64,000 nt of DNA from Vulcanimicrobiota bacterium (GCA_027452165.1 DAIDGX010000023.1:310001-374000); one strand, 5' to 3'. Shown: positions 25,626-34,634, numbered from the stretch's first letter. Translations and numbers: made by a program. The notes: generated by a model from the sequence alone, not told the origin.

Positions 25626-26489
25626 ATGGAGCGGCCACGCCAAGAAATGACCCAAGTTCTCGAGGCGATACGGGGCGAGCGTGATTGGGCCTGGACGGGC
25701 GAAGGGCTGTGGGTCGCCGGTTCCCTGGAAGCGCTCGCCCGGCCGTGCGTGGCAATCGTCGGCACGCGCGCGGCCACCGCGTACGGCCGTGGCCTGGCCG
25801 GGCGCTTCGCCCGCGAGCTGGCCGGCGCCGGCTGCACCATCGTCTCCGGACTAGCCCTCGGCATCGACGCCGCAGCCCATGAGGGCGCGCTCGCTGCCGG
25901 AGCAGCGACGATCGGCGTCATCGGCAGCGGGCACGAGCGCTTCTTTCCAGCCCGTAACCGGCCGCTCGCCGAGCGCATGCTGGCCGCGGGCGGTGCCGTG
26001 CTCTCCCCCTATCCCCCCGAGCATCCCGCCCTCCCGCATCAATTCCTGGAACGCAACGCCGTCGTCGCGGCGCTCGCCGACGCGGTCGTGGTGATCGAGG
26101 CCCCCGCGCGCTCGGGCGCACTCAACACCGCCGGCTGGGCTGCGGGCCGCATCCCCGTCTTCGCCGTGCCCGGCGACGTCGATCGCGCGCACGTGCAGGG
26201 GTGCCACGCCCTGATTCGCGACGGGGCGATCCTCGCGCGCGGCGCTGCCGACGTGCTCGAGGTGCTCCGCATATCCGCAGCCGATCCACGCACCGCACCG
26301 CCGGCCGCGCGCGAGGGCCTTGCGGGGCAGGTGCTCGCACGCCTAGCCCAGGGCGATGCCGATCTCGACACGCTTGTGGCCGCGTGCGCGAGCACGGCCC
26401 CCGCAGCGCTCGCCGCGCTCACGCTTCTCGAATGCGAAGGGCTCGTCGAACGGAACGGTGCACATTTTTCGTCATGCAGTTCCGGCTGA
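25626..26489 (+). CDS. dprA: DNA processing protein DprA
   Basis: 287 residues; DprA loads RecA onto incoming single-stranded DNA during transformation. The Rossmann-like SMF domain spans about residues 40-240, with VAIVGTRAATAYGRGLAGRFA, TIVSGLALGIDAAAHEGAL, GSGHERFFPARNRPLAE and SGALNTAGWAAGR followed by VFAVPGDVDR. A winged helix-like domain (about 250-285) ends the protein. ATG 25626 has gaaggg about 8 bases upstream; the more upstream frame looks non-coding. It overlaps rlmH by 16 bases. With comM it hints at competence, though no pilus genes are in view. Confidence 0.92.
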   Translation: MERPRQEMTQVLEAIRGERDWAWTGEGLWVAGSLEALARPCVAIVGTRAATAYGRGLAGRFARELAGAGCTIVSGLALGIDAAAHEGALAAGAATIGVIGSGHERFFPARNRPLAERMLAAGGAVLSPYPPEHPALPHQFLERNAVVAALADAVVVIEAPARSGALNTAGWAAGRIPVFAVPGDVDRAHVQGCHALIRDGAILARGAADVLEVLRISAADPRTAPPAAREGLAGQVLARLAQGDADLDTLVAACASTAPAALAALTLLECEGLVERNGAHFSSCSSG

Positions 26490-26935
26490 TCGCGGTCGAT
26501 AAACTTCGCACGGCCTACGTGGCCCAGGCATGCGACGAGTTTCGTAAGCGATTGCGCGCGTATGCCCCGTACGACGAGATCGAGGTGCGCGCCGCGGCCG
26601 GCGGCGATCCGAGCGCCGCGATACGCGACGAAACCGGACGGATCCTCAAGCTGATTCGTCCCGACGACCGCGTGTGGCTGCTGGAACGCACGGGCAACGA
26701 GTTCTCGAGCATCGAGTTCTCGGCAAAGCTCGATGCGATCGCGCATGCGGGCACGACGCGCCTGACGTTTGTCGTAGCCGGAACCTACGGCGCGGGCGAT
26801 GCGCTGATCGCACGCGCCGAGCAGCTCTGGTCGCTCTCGAAGCTGACGTTTCTGCACGAGTGGGCCCGCATGCTCGTGCTGGAACAGCTCTACCGCGCGG
26901 CGAAGATCGCCCGCAATGAACCCTACCACCACTAG
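26474..26935 (+). CDS. rlmH: 23S rRNA pseudouridine1915 N3-methyltransferase RlmH
   Basis: 153-residue SPOUT methyltransferase that methylates pseudouridine 1915 in 23S rRNA helix 69. The trefoil-knot signature is clear: FVVAGTYGAGDAL, then SLSKLTFLHEWARMLVLEQLYRA and the invariant C-terminal PYHH. Length matches the family. The gene overlaps dprA upstream and argS downstream, so translation is likely coupled. Confidence 0.95.
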   Translation: MQFRLIAVDKLRTAYVAQACDEFRKRLRAYAPYDEIEVRAAAGGDPSAAIRDETGRILKLIRPDDRVWLLERTGNEFSSIEFSAKLDAIAHAGTTRLTFVVAGTYGAGDALIARAEQLWSLSKLTFLHEWARMLVLEQLYRAAKIARNEPYHH

Positions 26936-28604
26936 TTCCGCAATGCTGCCCGACGACGCACTCGCCGCGTTTGCGGGCGCGATCGCCGATCTCGTCGGCG
27001 AACGCTATCCCGGCACGCCCACCGTGAACGTCGCGTTCGAGGCGCCGCGTCGGCCCGAGTTCGGCGATTTTGCGACGAACGTGGCGTTCTCGCTTGCCAA
27101 AGTTGCGCGCCGTTCGCCGAACGACGTCGCCGCAAGCCTCGTTGCGGATCTACGCGAGCGCGCACCGCACGTCGCAGCGCTCTTTGCTGCAATCGATCCG
27201 GTGGCAGGCTTCATCAACGTTCGCCTCGCTCCCGTCGTCTGGCGGACGCAAATCGCCGCCATCCTGCGCGACGGCGAAGATTTCGGACGCCAGGCGCCGC
27301 GCGGCGAGCGTATCTCGCTCGAGTTCGGCAGCGCGAATCCCACGGGGCCGCTCGTCGTCGTGCAGGGGCGCACGCTCTCGATCGGCGGCACGCTCGCAAA
27401 CGCCTTGCGTTACTGCGGATACGACGTCTTCGTCGAATGGATCATCAACGACGCGGGAAGCCAAATGGACACGCTCGGCCGTTCGCTCTATGCACGCTAC
27501 CGGCAACGCTTCGATGCATCCTATCCCTTCCCGGAAGAAGGCTATCCGGGTGAGTACCTCGGACCGATCGCTGCGCGCATCGCCGAGCGCGACGGGGAGC
27601 AGTGGGTGGACGAACCCGAACGCGCATGGCTTCCATATTTCGCCGCGTTCGGGCGCGACACGCTCGTCGCGGAGCAGCAGGCCACCGCGAAGCGTTTCGG
27701 CGTTGACTACGACCTCTGGCAAAGCGAACGCGAACTGCACGAAGGTGGCAACGTGCTCGCCGACATCGAGCACCTTCGCAATCTGGGGCACACCTACGAA
27801 CAAGATGGCGCACTCTTCTTTCGCGCCTCGGAGTTTGGCGACGACAAGGATCGCGTGATCATTCGTAGTGATGGCCGCCCGACATACTACGGCGCCGATA
27901 TCGCGTATCACTACGAAAAGCTCAAGCGCGCCGACCGCGTGATCGACATCCTCGGGCCCGATCACCACGGCTACATCAACCGCCTCAAAGGCCTAGCCGA
28001 AGCACTCGGTTATCCTGGCCGGCTCGACGTCTTGATCGCCCAGCAGATTACGCTCATGCGCGGAAACGAACAGGTGAGCATGAGCAAGCGCGCGGGCAAC
28101 ATCATCACGCTCGATGACATCCTCGACGAGGTCGGCGTCGATGCGGCGCGCTTCTTCTTCGCGATGCTCGCGACCGATTCGCCGCTCACCTTCGATCTCA
28201 AACTCGCGGTGGAAGCGAGCAGCGAGAACCCCGTCTATTACGTGCAGTACGGCCATGCGCGTATCGCGTCGGTGCTCAAAAACGCCGGCGCTGCCGACGT
28301 GGAAGCGGCGCGGTCGGGCGCCTATCTCGACGCGCTGGGCGAGCCGGCCGAACTCGCGCTAGCGCGGCGCTTGAGCGAGCTTCCGCGCGTCGTGCAAGGC
28401 GTCGCCGATCACCTTGCGCCCCATCGTCTCGCGAAATACGCGCGCGACGTCGCCTCGGATTTCCACCAATTTTATACCGAATGCAAAATTCTCGTTGAAG
28501 AGCCCGCGCAGCGTCGCGCGCGCCTCGCACTTTGCCTTGCGGCCAAGAGCGTGCTCGCACGAGTACTCAGCCTGATCGGCGTCTCTGCACCCGAAACGCT
28601 CTGA
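26916..28604 (+). CDS. argS: Arginyl-tRNA synthetase
   Basis: Class I synthetase charging tRNA-Arg. An Add-1 domain (about 12-105) precedes the Rossmann catalytic core, with WIINDAGSQMDTLGRSL, GPDHHGYINRLKGLAEALG and the KMSK-type loop SMSKRAGN at 388-395; the anticodon-binding helical domain carries YVQYGHARI. Striking is the HIGH position: SANPTGPLVVVQGR at 139-152, where LHVGH is expected, so the catalytic histidines are absent. The start ATG 26916 lies within rlmH; ATG 26943 is an alternative. Confidence 0.93.
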   Translation: MNPTTTSSAMLPDDALAAFAGAIADLVGERYPGTPTVNVAFEAPRRPEFGDFATNVAFSLAKVARRSPNDVAASLVADLRERAPHVAALFAAIDPVAGFINVRLAPVVWRTQIAAILRDGEDFGRQAPRGERISLEFGSANPTGPLVVVQGRTLSIGGTLANALRYCGYDVFVEWIINDAGSQMDTLGRSLYARYRQRFDASYPFPEEGYPGEYLGPIAARIAERDGEQWVDEPERAWLPYFAAFGRDTLVAEQQATAKRFGVDYDLWQSERELHEGGNVLADIEHLRNLGHTYEQDGALFFRASEFGDDKDRVIIRSDGRPTYYGADIAYHYEKLKRADRVIDILGPDHHGYINRLKGLAEALGYPGRLDVLIAQQITLMRGNEQVSMSKRAGNIITLDDILDEVGVDAARFFFAMLATDSPLTFDLKLAVEASSENPVYYVQYGHARIASVLKNAGAADVEAARSGAYLDALGEPAELALARRLSELPRVVQGVADHLAPHRLAKYARDVASDFHQFYTECKILVEEPAQRRARLALCLAAKSVLARVLSLIGVSAPETL

Positions 28605-28672
28605 TCGCCGCGCCCACGGCGGCGGTTGCGCTGCCAAAGCCGACGCAGCGCGAGATGCGCACACGGCGTGTT

Positions 28673-29068
28673 TTAGGGCCAGGGTACGAGTTGGTAGCCG
28701 CTCCCGCGGGGCACGATCTTCAGCGTGATGATATGCCCGTCACGCGCGTGATCGGTTATATGTACGTCGATCGCGATCGGGCGATGGGTCGTGCAGTTCT
28801 CGAGTTGCACTTCGATGTAATAATTTGGCGTCACGTCGCCGGGAACGTAAAAGGTGTGATCGAACGTCTCGTGCGCGCGCAGCCCACCGAACCGCTCGAT
28901 GGGATGTGGCCCTTGGCGCTGCACGCCGACCTCCATGCAGTGCCACGTGGTGTTATAAACGAGGATACGCGTGAGCCGCGCCGCTCGTGCCGGAGACGGC
29001 AGGGACGCGAGCGTTACGGCGATCGCAAACGCCGCGATCGCGGGCATCCGAGTGAGTACGTTTCTCAT
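28673..29068 (-). CDS. Small secreted protein of unknown function
   Basis: 131 residues with a Sec signal peptide (about 1-29, cleavage after ARAA). ATG 29068 overlaps the AI-2E transporter stop (ATGA) and has ggagagagg upstream. The mature part is an immunoglobulin-like beta pattern (TRILVYNTTWHCMEVGVQ, PNYYIEVQLENC, IAIDVHITDHARDGHIITLKIVP) with two Cys that may pair. No family recognised. Last gene of the long pyrimidine-operon transcript. Confidence 0.65.
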   Translation of the reverse strand: MRNVLTRMPAIAAFAIAVTLASLPSPARAARLTRILVYNTTWHCMEVGVQRQGPHPIERFGGLRAHETFDHTFYVPGDVTPNYYIEVQLENCTTHRPIAIDVHITDHARDGHIITLKIVPRGSGYQLVPWP

Positions 29069-30141
29069 GAGCCTCTCTCCAATTGTGCGTGAATCCACGG
29101 CGCCACGAAGTAGCGCCAGAGAATTTTGATGAGGGCTGCCGCCGGAATCCCGAGCAGCAGTCCGGGAATGCCGAAGAGTTCGCCGCCCGCAAATACGGCA
29201 AACATCACACCGATCGGCGAGACACCGACCGACTGCCCCATGATCTTGGGGACGAGGACGTTGTCGCTGATGCGAGCCATTCCGAACATCACGAGTTGCA
29301 CCCAGAGGATCATCCACCCACCCTGCGGCGCGCAGAGCACGGCCGCGATCGCTTGCGCGATCAACATGCCGACGACCGGGATCGCGTAAGCAACCGCGGT
29401 GATGATGCCCAGGAGCAGCGAGAATTTGAAGCCGAGCATCGCCGAGACGGCGGCAACCACGATTCCGGTGATCGCGCTCACCACCACTTGCCCCGAGATG
29501 TAGCCACCGAAGGTCGCGGTGATCTCAGCGGCGAGCTTGCGCGCGGTTTCACGCCGATGCGCCGGAAACATCGAGGCGAAGCCCTCGGATATCCCCACAT
29601 CGTTCAACAGGAAGAAAAACGAGAGCACGATCGCCGAGAACGCGACGAAGAACGCGGTCGCCGTGCCGATCACGATCGTGCCCAGAGACGCGAGCGTTCC
29701 CGTCGCGAGCGCCGTCAAGCGCTCCGAACTGAGGGCCCCGATGTCGAACGCGTGTTGCGGGATACGCAGCCCCGGGATGTGCCCGATCATCCACGTTTCC
29801 GTCGCGGTGATCCAATCTTGCACGTTTGCAGCGTACACCGGCGCGTTCGTAGCAAGCGCTTGGAGTTGCGCAACCGTGAGTGGCACGATGATAATGAGTC
29901 CGATGGCGATCGCGACGATGAGTACCAGAAAGACGAGCGAGATCGCAACGGGCTTTGGCATCTTCTTTTCGAGTCGCGAGGTGACCGGTTGGAGCCCAAA
30001 TGCGATAAACGCCGCGATGATGAAGATCGAAAGCGTGCGGGGAATGTGCTCGGCGAAGAGCCACGCGAGGAGAAGCAGCCCGATCCCGCCGAGCGTGAAG
30101 AGTGCGCGGCGCCATCCGCGCGGGCTCAGAGCGCCTTGCAT
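29065..30141 (-). CDS. AI-2E family transporter (YdiK/PerM type)
   Basis: 358-residue membrane protein with about eight hydrophobic helices in the family's layout: two pairs near the N-terminus (15-55 and 65-90), then a long extramembrane segment (about 100-150) and a C-terminal group containing VAYAIPVVGMLIAQAIAAVL and NVLVPKIMGQSVGVSP. Members export small molecules or act as Na+/H+ antiporters; the substrate here is unknown. It overlaps the upstream acetyltransferase gene by 16 bases. Confidence 0.9.
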   Translation of the reverse strand: MQGALSPRGWRRALFTLGGIGLLLLAWLFAEHIPRTLSIFIIAAFIAFGLQPVTSRLEKKMPKPVAISLVFLVLIVAIAIGLIIIVPLTVAQLQALATNAPVYAANVQDWITATETWMIGHIPGLRIPQHAFDIGALSSERLTALATGTLASLGTIVIGTATAFFVAFSAIVLSFFFLLNDVGISEGFASMFPAHRRETARKLAAEITATFGGYISGQVVVSAITGIVVAAVSAMLGFKFSLLLGIITAVAYAIPVVGMLIAQAIAAVLCAPQGGWMILWVQLVMFGMARISDNVLVPKIMGQSVGVSPIGVMFAVFAGGELFGIPGLLLGIPAAALIKILWRYFVAPWIHAQLERGS

Positions 30142-30587
30142 AGCAGCCGCCGTTCGGTCCGGTATCCGGCGCGGGCGTAGAGCGCGCGCGCCGCGACGTT
30201 CTCTTCGGTGACCATGAGGGCCATATACGGCAACCCGCGCTTGCGGGCCTCATCCTCAGCCGCGACGAGCAGCGCCGACCCTACGCCCATCCCGCGCATG
30301 CGCGGCTCGACCGCGGTGTACGCAATGAATGCCTGATCGTCGCCCGTGACCTCGTCGGGCATCGACTCGACCACCAGGATGAAACCGGCTCGCTCGCCGT
30401 CGCGCTCGGCAACGAACGCAATGTGGGCGCGCCCATCGACGATTGCGAGCAACCGGTCGTAATTTTCGAGCACGAGTTCCGGGAGCGGATGGCGCAACGG
30501 CGTGACGCTCGCCATCACCGTGCGTCTCCCCAGCGTCTCGATGAACGCGCGATCGCCCGGTGCGGCAGCGCGAATCGAGATCGTCAT
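30126..30587 (-). CDS. GNAT family N-acetyltransferase
   Basis: 153 residues covering the GNAT fold, with the acetyl-CoA loop RMRGMGVGSALLVAAEDEA (R-x2-G-x-G) and the late ENVAARALYARAGYRTERR motif; substrate unknown. The ATG at 30587 lies 4 bases after the pyrE stop, so the gene is part of the pyr operon. Confidence 0.88.
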   Translation of the reverse strand: MTISIRAAAPGDRAFIETLGRRTVMASVTPLRHPLPELVLENYDRLLAIVDGRAHIAFVAERDGERAGFILVVESMPDEVTGDDQAFIAYTAVEPRMRGMGVGSALLVAAEDEARKRGLPYMALMVTEENVAARALYARAGYRTERRLLCKAL

Positions 30588-30591
30588 GCGG

Positions 30592-31167
30592 CTAGTTCCG
30601 GCGCGATCCCGGGTCGGTGATCGGCTCGCTCGCCGCACACTGCGGACATTCCTCGGGCGCATACGAGACGATCGGCATCTTCAGGATCGCGAAGGTCTCA
30701 ACGCCAAAGTCGGCCGCGCCGCGTTCGACGATAACCCCCACACCGACCGGATGCGCGCCGTGCGCACGCACCACGTCGAGCACCTCGCGCACCGAGAGTC
30801 CCGTCGTCACCACGTCTTCAACCACGAGCACGCGGTCTTGCGGCGTCAGCGCAAAGCTCCGGCGCAAGGTGGCAACGCCGTTCTCCTTCTCGACGAAGAT
30901 GCCGTTGGTTCCCAGGTGCCGCGCGACTTCATACCCGAGCACGATGCCTCCGACCGCGGCACTGACCACGACGCTCGGTTTTGCGTCGCGAAAATGCGCG
31001 GCGATCTCGCGAGCGACCGCTTCGACCAGCGGCGGCGACTCGAGAATGCGAAACTTCTGAATGAAGCGGTTGCTGTGCCGGCCGGAACTCAAACGGAAGT
31101 GGCCCTCGAGTAGCGCGCCGCGCTCGTGCAACGCAGCGGTAAGATCGACGTTCGAGACGTTAGGCAT
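30592..31167 (-). CDS. pyrE: Orotate phosphoribosyltransferase
   Basis: 191 residues; forms OMP from orotate and PRPP. The PRPP-binding loop VLVVEDVVTTGLSV and the flexible-loop segment FVEKENGVATLRRSF are present, as is VVVSAAVGGIVLGYEVAR. ATG 31167 overlaps the 3' end of pyrF by 8 bases. Together with pyrF, pyrD and pyrK upstream this covers the last steps of UMP synthesis. Confidence 0.94.
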   Translation of the reverse strand: MPNVSNVDLTAALHERGALLEGHFRLSSGRHSNRFIQKFRILESPPLVEAVAREIAAHFRDAKPSVVVSAAVGGIVLGYEVARHLGTNGIFVEKENGVATLRRSFALTPQDRVLVVEDVVTTGLSVREVLDVVRAHGAHPVGVGVIVERGAADFGVETFAILKMPIVSYAPEECPQCAASEPITDPGSRRN

Positions 31168-31882
31168 GCGCTCTCATTTCGTCAAGGACTGCGCGAGCCG
31201 CTGCAAGCGGATCGTTCGCGCCGGTGATCGGCCGGCCGACGACCAGGTAATCGGCTCCAACGGCCACCGCCTGGCCCGGCGTCATGACGCGACGCTGATC
31301 GCCGTGCTCGCTTCCGCCGGGGCGAATCCCAGGTGTCAAGGTGAGGAAATCCGCACCAAGTCGAGCCTTCAAGGCGGCTACTTCGTGCGCGCTACAGACC
31401 ACCCCCGAGCATCCCGCATCACGCGCGAGCATGGCCAGGCGCGTCGCGTTAGCCTCGGCATCACCGTGGAGACCGATCGCCGCAAGATCGCCCGAGGAAT
31501 GACTCGTGAGGATCGTCACCGCGAAGATATGCGGTTGCGAGGTACCCAACTCCGCCGCGCGCTCGGCTGCCGCGGCGACCGCTTCGCGCATCATCTCAGG
31601 TCCACCGAGGGCATGGACATTGACGATGTGCGCGCCGGGCCGCACGAGCGCCCGCATCGCCGCGCCAACCGTGCGCGGAATGTCGTGTAGCTTTGCATCG
31701 ACGAAATAGCGCACGTCGCGTGCTTCGCAGTACGAGAAGATGCGCTCGGGATACCCATAGAGCGACTCCATGCCGATCTTGAAGATCACATCGAGCTCGT
31801 AGAGTTCGTCGATCAGGTGCTCCGCGCGATCCGCGGAGGGAACGTCGAGCGCAACGATGAGCTGGGCCACGTTATCCCTCAT
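31160..31882 (-). CDS. pyrF: Orotidine 5'-phosphate decarboxylase
   Basis: 240 residues; final step of UMP synthesis. The signature DAKLHDIPRTV with the catalytic Asp/Lys/Asp network is intact, and the phosphate-binding end TPGIRPGG and ADYLVVGRPIT is present. Length fits the type-1 family. It overlaps pyrD by 11 bases and pyrE by 8, indicating coupled translation. Confidence 0.95.
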   Translation of the reverse strand: MRDNVAQLIVALDVPSADRAEHLIDELYELDVIFKIGMESLYGYPERIFSYCEARDVRYFVDAKLHDIPRTVGAAMRALVRPGAHIVNVHALGGPEMMREAVAAAAERAAELGTSQPHIFAVTILTSHSSGDLAAIGLHGDAEANATRLAMLARDAGCSGVVCSAHEVAALKARLGADFLTLTPGIRPGGSEHGDQRRVMTPGQAVAVGADYLVVGRPITGANDPLAAARAVLDEMRAHA

Positions 31883-32822
31883 CTCCTTCGAATTGGTAGG
31901 GGTTCGCGAAACCTACGTTAGCTTTGCCGATGATGTTCTGTAAACGCGGAATGTTGCGTTTTTCCAGGTACGCTTCGAGCTCATCGACGATGCGCATCGG
32001 AACGCGCGGATCGGTAAAGTTGCCTGTCCCGATCGAGATGGCGCTGGCACCAGCGAGAAAGAACTCGAGGGCGTCGGTCGTCGTCTCGATGCCTCCTTGA
32101 CCCACGATCGGAATCGTCACCGCGCGCGCGACCTCATACACGGCGAGCACCGCGATCGGGCGGATCGCCGGCCCCGACAGGCCGCCGGTCACGTTACCTA
32201 GCCGCGGCTTCCACGTCTCGACGTCGATTGCCATGCCACGGACCGTATTGATCACCGCGAGCGCATCGGCGCCGGCGGACTCGGCCTCTCGTGCGATCGA
32301 CGCGATATCGGTGACATTCGGCGAAAGCTTCACGATCAGCGTCTTATCGGTCGTTGCGCGTGCCGCGCGCACGACTTTCGCCGTCAGGTTCGGGTCGCAC
32401 GCGAACGTCTCGCCTTCATGCGCAACGTTCGGGCACGAGATATTCAACTCGATCGCCGCAATCTCGTCACGCGCGGCAAGCTTCTCGCACGTGTACGCAT
32501 AGTCATCGACCGAAAAACCGGCGACGCTGCCGACGACCGCGCACGGACGTTCGGCGAACTTGCGCACATCGTGATCGAGATACCACTCGATACCCGGATT
32601 CTGCAGACCGATGGCGTTGAGCATGCCCGCGGGCGTATGCACGAGACGCGGCGTCGGATTGCCCAACCGCGGCAGTCGCGTGACGCTCTTGAGCACCACC
32701 GCGCCGATCCGCGCGAGATCGACGAACGGCGCAAACTCCTCGCCCGAACCATAGCAGCCGCTACCGGTAAACGTGGGATACGGCAGTTTCAGCTTGCCGA
32801 TCGTAACCGAGAGATCTACCAC
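31872..32822 (-). CDS. pyrD: Dihydroorotate dehydrogenase B, catalytic subunit
   Basis: 316-residue FMN enzyme of class 1B, which oxidises dihydroorotate using NAD+ through the PyrK partner. Seen are FTGSGCYGSGEEF at the N-terminus, the active-site NISCPN (the Cys is the class-1 catalytic base), NTVRGMAIDVE, GGLSGPAIRP and GQGGIETTTDALEF. It starts with GTG 32822 inside the 3' end of pyrK; the neighbouring iron-sulfur subunit fits class 1B. Confidence 0.94.
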   Translation of the reverse strand: MVDLSVTIGKLKLPYPTFTGSGCYGSGEEFAPFVDLARIGAVVLKSVTRLPRLGNPTPRLVHTPAGMLNAIGLQNPGIEWYLDHDVRKFAERPCAVVGSVAGFSVDDYAYTCEKLAARDEIAAIELNISCPNVAHEGETFACDPNLTAKVVRAARATTDKTLIVKLSPNVTDIASIAREAESAGADALAVINTVRGMAIDVETWKPRLGNVTGGLSGPAIRPIAVLAVYEVARAVTIPIVGQGGIETTTDALEFFLAGASAISIGTGNFTDPRVPMRIVDELEAYLEKRNIPRLQNIIGKANVGFANPYQFEGDEG

Positions 32823-33637
32823 CGAAGCTCGTGCGCCCAGAAGACCGGGCCCTCCTTACAGATGCGTGCATAGACGACGTCGCTGCCCTGCAACTCCGCC
32901 GGGGGAAAGCTCGGCGCTTGCGCGCTCGAGCGCAGCAATGGCACGACGCAGCCCCAACAGCCACCGACGCCGCATGCAAACGTCTCTTCGAGCGAGAGTT
33001 GCGCGGGCACGTCGCGTTCGCTCGCCACTCGTGCGACGGCGCGAAGCATCGGCGTCGGCCCGCACGCAAGGATGAGATCGGGTTTGTCGCTTGCGTTCGC
33101 GAGCAGATCGGTGACGTAGCCATGGTGCCCGTCGCTCCCGTCGTCGGTTGCGACGAGTACTTCGCATCCCTCGTACGCGAAGCGCTCGCGTTCGACGAGC
33201 AACCCGCTCGTGCGCGCGCCGTAGAACAGCCGCACGCGCGCTCCCGCCGAACGCGCTGCCTGCGCGGGCAAGAGCACCGAGGCGATACCGACCCCGCCGG
33301 CTACGATTGCCACGTCACGCGCGCCACCAATTGTAAAGCCATTGCCAAGCGGCGCCATGACGTCAAATTTGTCGCCAATGCGCAGCGTGCCGAGTTCGCG
33401 TGTGCGCTTACCCACTTCGAAGAACAGGATGCTCGCGCGCTCGCCGTGCGCTTCGTAGATGCCGAGTGCCGTCGCGGCCACCTCGCCGCTCGGGGGAACG
33501 ACCATCGCGAAATGCCCGGGACGCGTCACACGCACGAGCTCCGGTGCGTGAAACCCTACGAGCACGATACCGGGTGCGAGCTCTCGACGATCGAGAACCG
33601 TCGCGTGATGGACGGCAGACGCAGAATCGGTGGGCAT
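32816..33637 (-). CDS. pyrK: Dihydroorotate dehydrogenase electron-transfer subunit PyrK
   Basis: 273 residues with FAD and NAD domains and a C-terminal [2Fe-2S] cluster. The FAD loop RPGHFAMVV, the NAD region VAIVAGGVGIASVLLPAQ and CGPTPMLRAVA are in order, and the cluster ligands lie in CGVGGCWGC with a fourth Cys in RICKEG near the end. It shuttles electrons from PyrD to NAD+. ATG 33637 was chosen (the TTG seven codons earlier is weaker). No good Shine-Dalgarno is visible. First gene of the operon. Confidence 0.92.
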   Translation of the reverse strand: MPTDSASAVHHATVLDRRELAPGIVLVGFHAPELVRVTRPGHFAMVVPPSGEVAATALGIYEAHGERASILFFEVGKRTRELGTLRIGDKFDVMAPLGNGFTIGGARDVAIVAGGVGIASVLLPAQAARSAGARVRLFYGARTSGLLVERERFAYEGCEVLVATDDGSDGHHGYVTDLLANASDKPDLILACGPTPMLRAVARVASERDVPAQLSLEETFACGVGGCWGCVVPLLRSSAQAPSFPPAELQGSDVVYARICKEGPVFWAHELRW

Positions 33638-33756
33638 AGCGGCCCAGACTTTCGCCAAATTTTAAAAAAAGTCCGGGCATTTGCGATGAACCTTTCTGCG
33701 ACTTTAGCCGTTATAGATAACAGAGACGCAGAATCTCGAGAAAGGAGGGTCCGCAG

Positions 33757-33897
33757 ATGGCAGGTCTTATGGTCTTCAGAACGCTCGCCGACGCACTTCG
33801 CGCCGGATATCAGGTGTACGATCGTACTGCGGACGGCTACCTCGTTCGCACGAGAACTTCGGCGGGTTGGGCGATCGCGATCGTCTCCTGCAAGTAG
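33757..33897 (+). CDS. Conserved-looking small protein (46 aa)
   Basis: A 46-codon gene with the best ribosome site in the region: aaaggagg at 33741-33748, 8 bases before ATG 33757. The protein begins MAGLMVFRTLADALRAGYQV and continues with YDRTADGYLVRTRTSAGW to AIAIVSCK, giving a compact helix-then-beta-hairpin outline. A TATAGA element at 33712-33717 could be its -10. It is followed by a strong GAAA-tetraloop hairpin, so it stands alone between the pyrK operon and the membrane protein gene. No known function. Confidence 0.75.
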   Translation: MAGLMVFRTLADALRAGYQVYDRTADGYLVRTRTSAGWAIAIVSCK

Positions 33898-33964
33898 TCC
33901 TCTTTTCATCGAGAACCGCATCTCATCGCACACGAGTAACCTCCAAAACGACCTCTAGCAGCAG

Positions 33965-34000
33965 CAACGCCGCCGGTTCGGAAACGAACCGGCGGCGTTG
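33965..34000. terminator. Strong hairpin between convergent small gene and membrane gene
   Basis: A perfect 16-bp stem (33965-33980 with 33985-34000) closed by a GAAA tetraloop lies 68 bases past the small-gene stop and 29 bases before the end of the opposite-strand gene. There is no T-tract beyond tcgtt, so it may act as a terminator, an mRNA-protecting end, or both. Confidence 0.65.
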
Positions 34001-34028
34001 TCGTTCGGCGGCGAACGGAGTCTCGCGG

Positions 34029-34631
34029 CTAGCGGAAATCCGGCGGCGACGGGGGCTTCTCGATCTCGGGCGTCGGGCCGGGGCGCCAGGCATAGGGGCC
34101 GGGGCGCGGCGCTTCCGGCGGTATCGGGCCGCCATCGGGGCCCGGACCCGGTCCCGGCGGCGGGCCAAAGGTGGTGCCCTGATGTTGCTGCCCCGTCCCG
34201 ATGGTGATGCCGGGCAGATGGGCGCCATTGAGCACCGCGTTGATGATCTGGGCGATGCCAACGAACATCACGATCAGCCCAACGAGCAGCGAGCCATTCG
34301 GATGCACCAATCCACCCATGAACGAGAATCCGATCAGCAAGGCAAAGCCGATCAGGGTCAGCGTGATGCCCTTACGCAGTTGCGCCTGCGCGTAGTAGGA
34401 CGGGTCGTAGCCGGGCATTGGCGGCATGCGCGTGCCCACGCCGGGCGGCGGCGGCACCGGACCCTGCCAGGTACCGCGGCGCATCGCGCGCGGATCGGGC
34501 GGCGGCATGTAGCCGTGGCGGATCATCTCCATACGCTCTTGGTGAGCGAGCACCCGTGAGATCACCCACGCAGCGACCGGCACCCCGAAGAGAAATATGA
34601 TGCCGAAGATGGGGACGAGTACGTCTTCCAC
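34029..34631 (-). CDS. Membrane protein with proline-rich tails
   Basis: 200 residues: a TM helix at about 8-24, a proline-rich segment (about 42-77), two more helices (about 88-103 and 112-130), then a long Pro/Gly-rich C-terminal tail (about 150-200). The layout recalls small phage-shock/DUF6249-like membrane proteins. It starts (GTG 34631) three bases after the stop of the DUF4097 gene and probably functions with it in the envelope. No enzymatic motif. Confidence 0.6.
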   Translation of the reverse strand: MEDVLVPIFGIIFLFGVPVAAWVISRVLAHQERMEMIRHGYMPPPDPRAMRRGTWQGPVPPPPGVGTRMPPMPGYDPSYYAQAQLRKGITLTLIGFALLIGFSFMGGLVHPNGSLLVGLIVMFVGIAQIINAVLNGAHLPGITIGTGQQHQGTTFGPPPGPGPGPDGGPIPPEAPRPGPYAWRPGPTPEIEKPPSPPDFR

Positions 34632-34634
34632 GAT

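Noticed and set aside
28532-29092. 186-codon plus-strand frame after argS
   Set aside because: Overlaps a secreted-protein gene on the minus strand with a signal peptide and a coupled start; the plus reading is a shadow.
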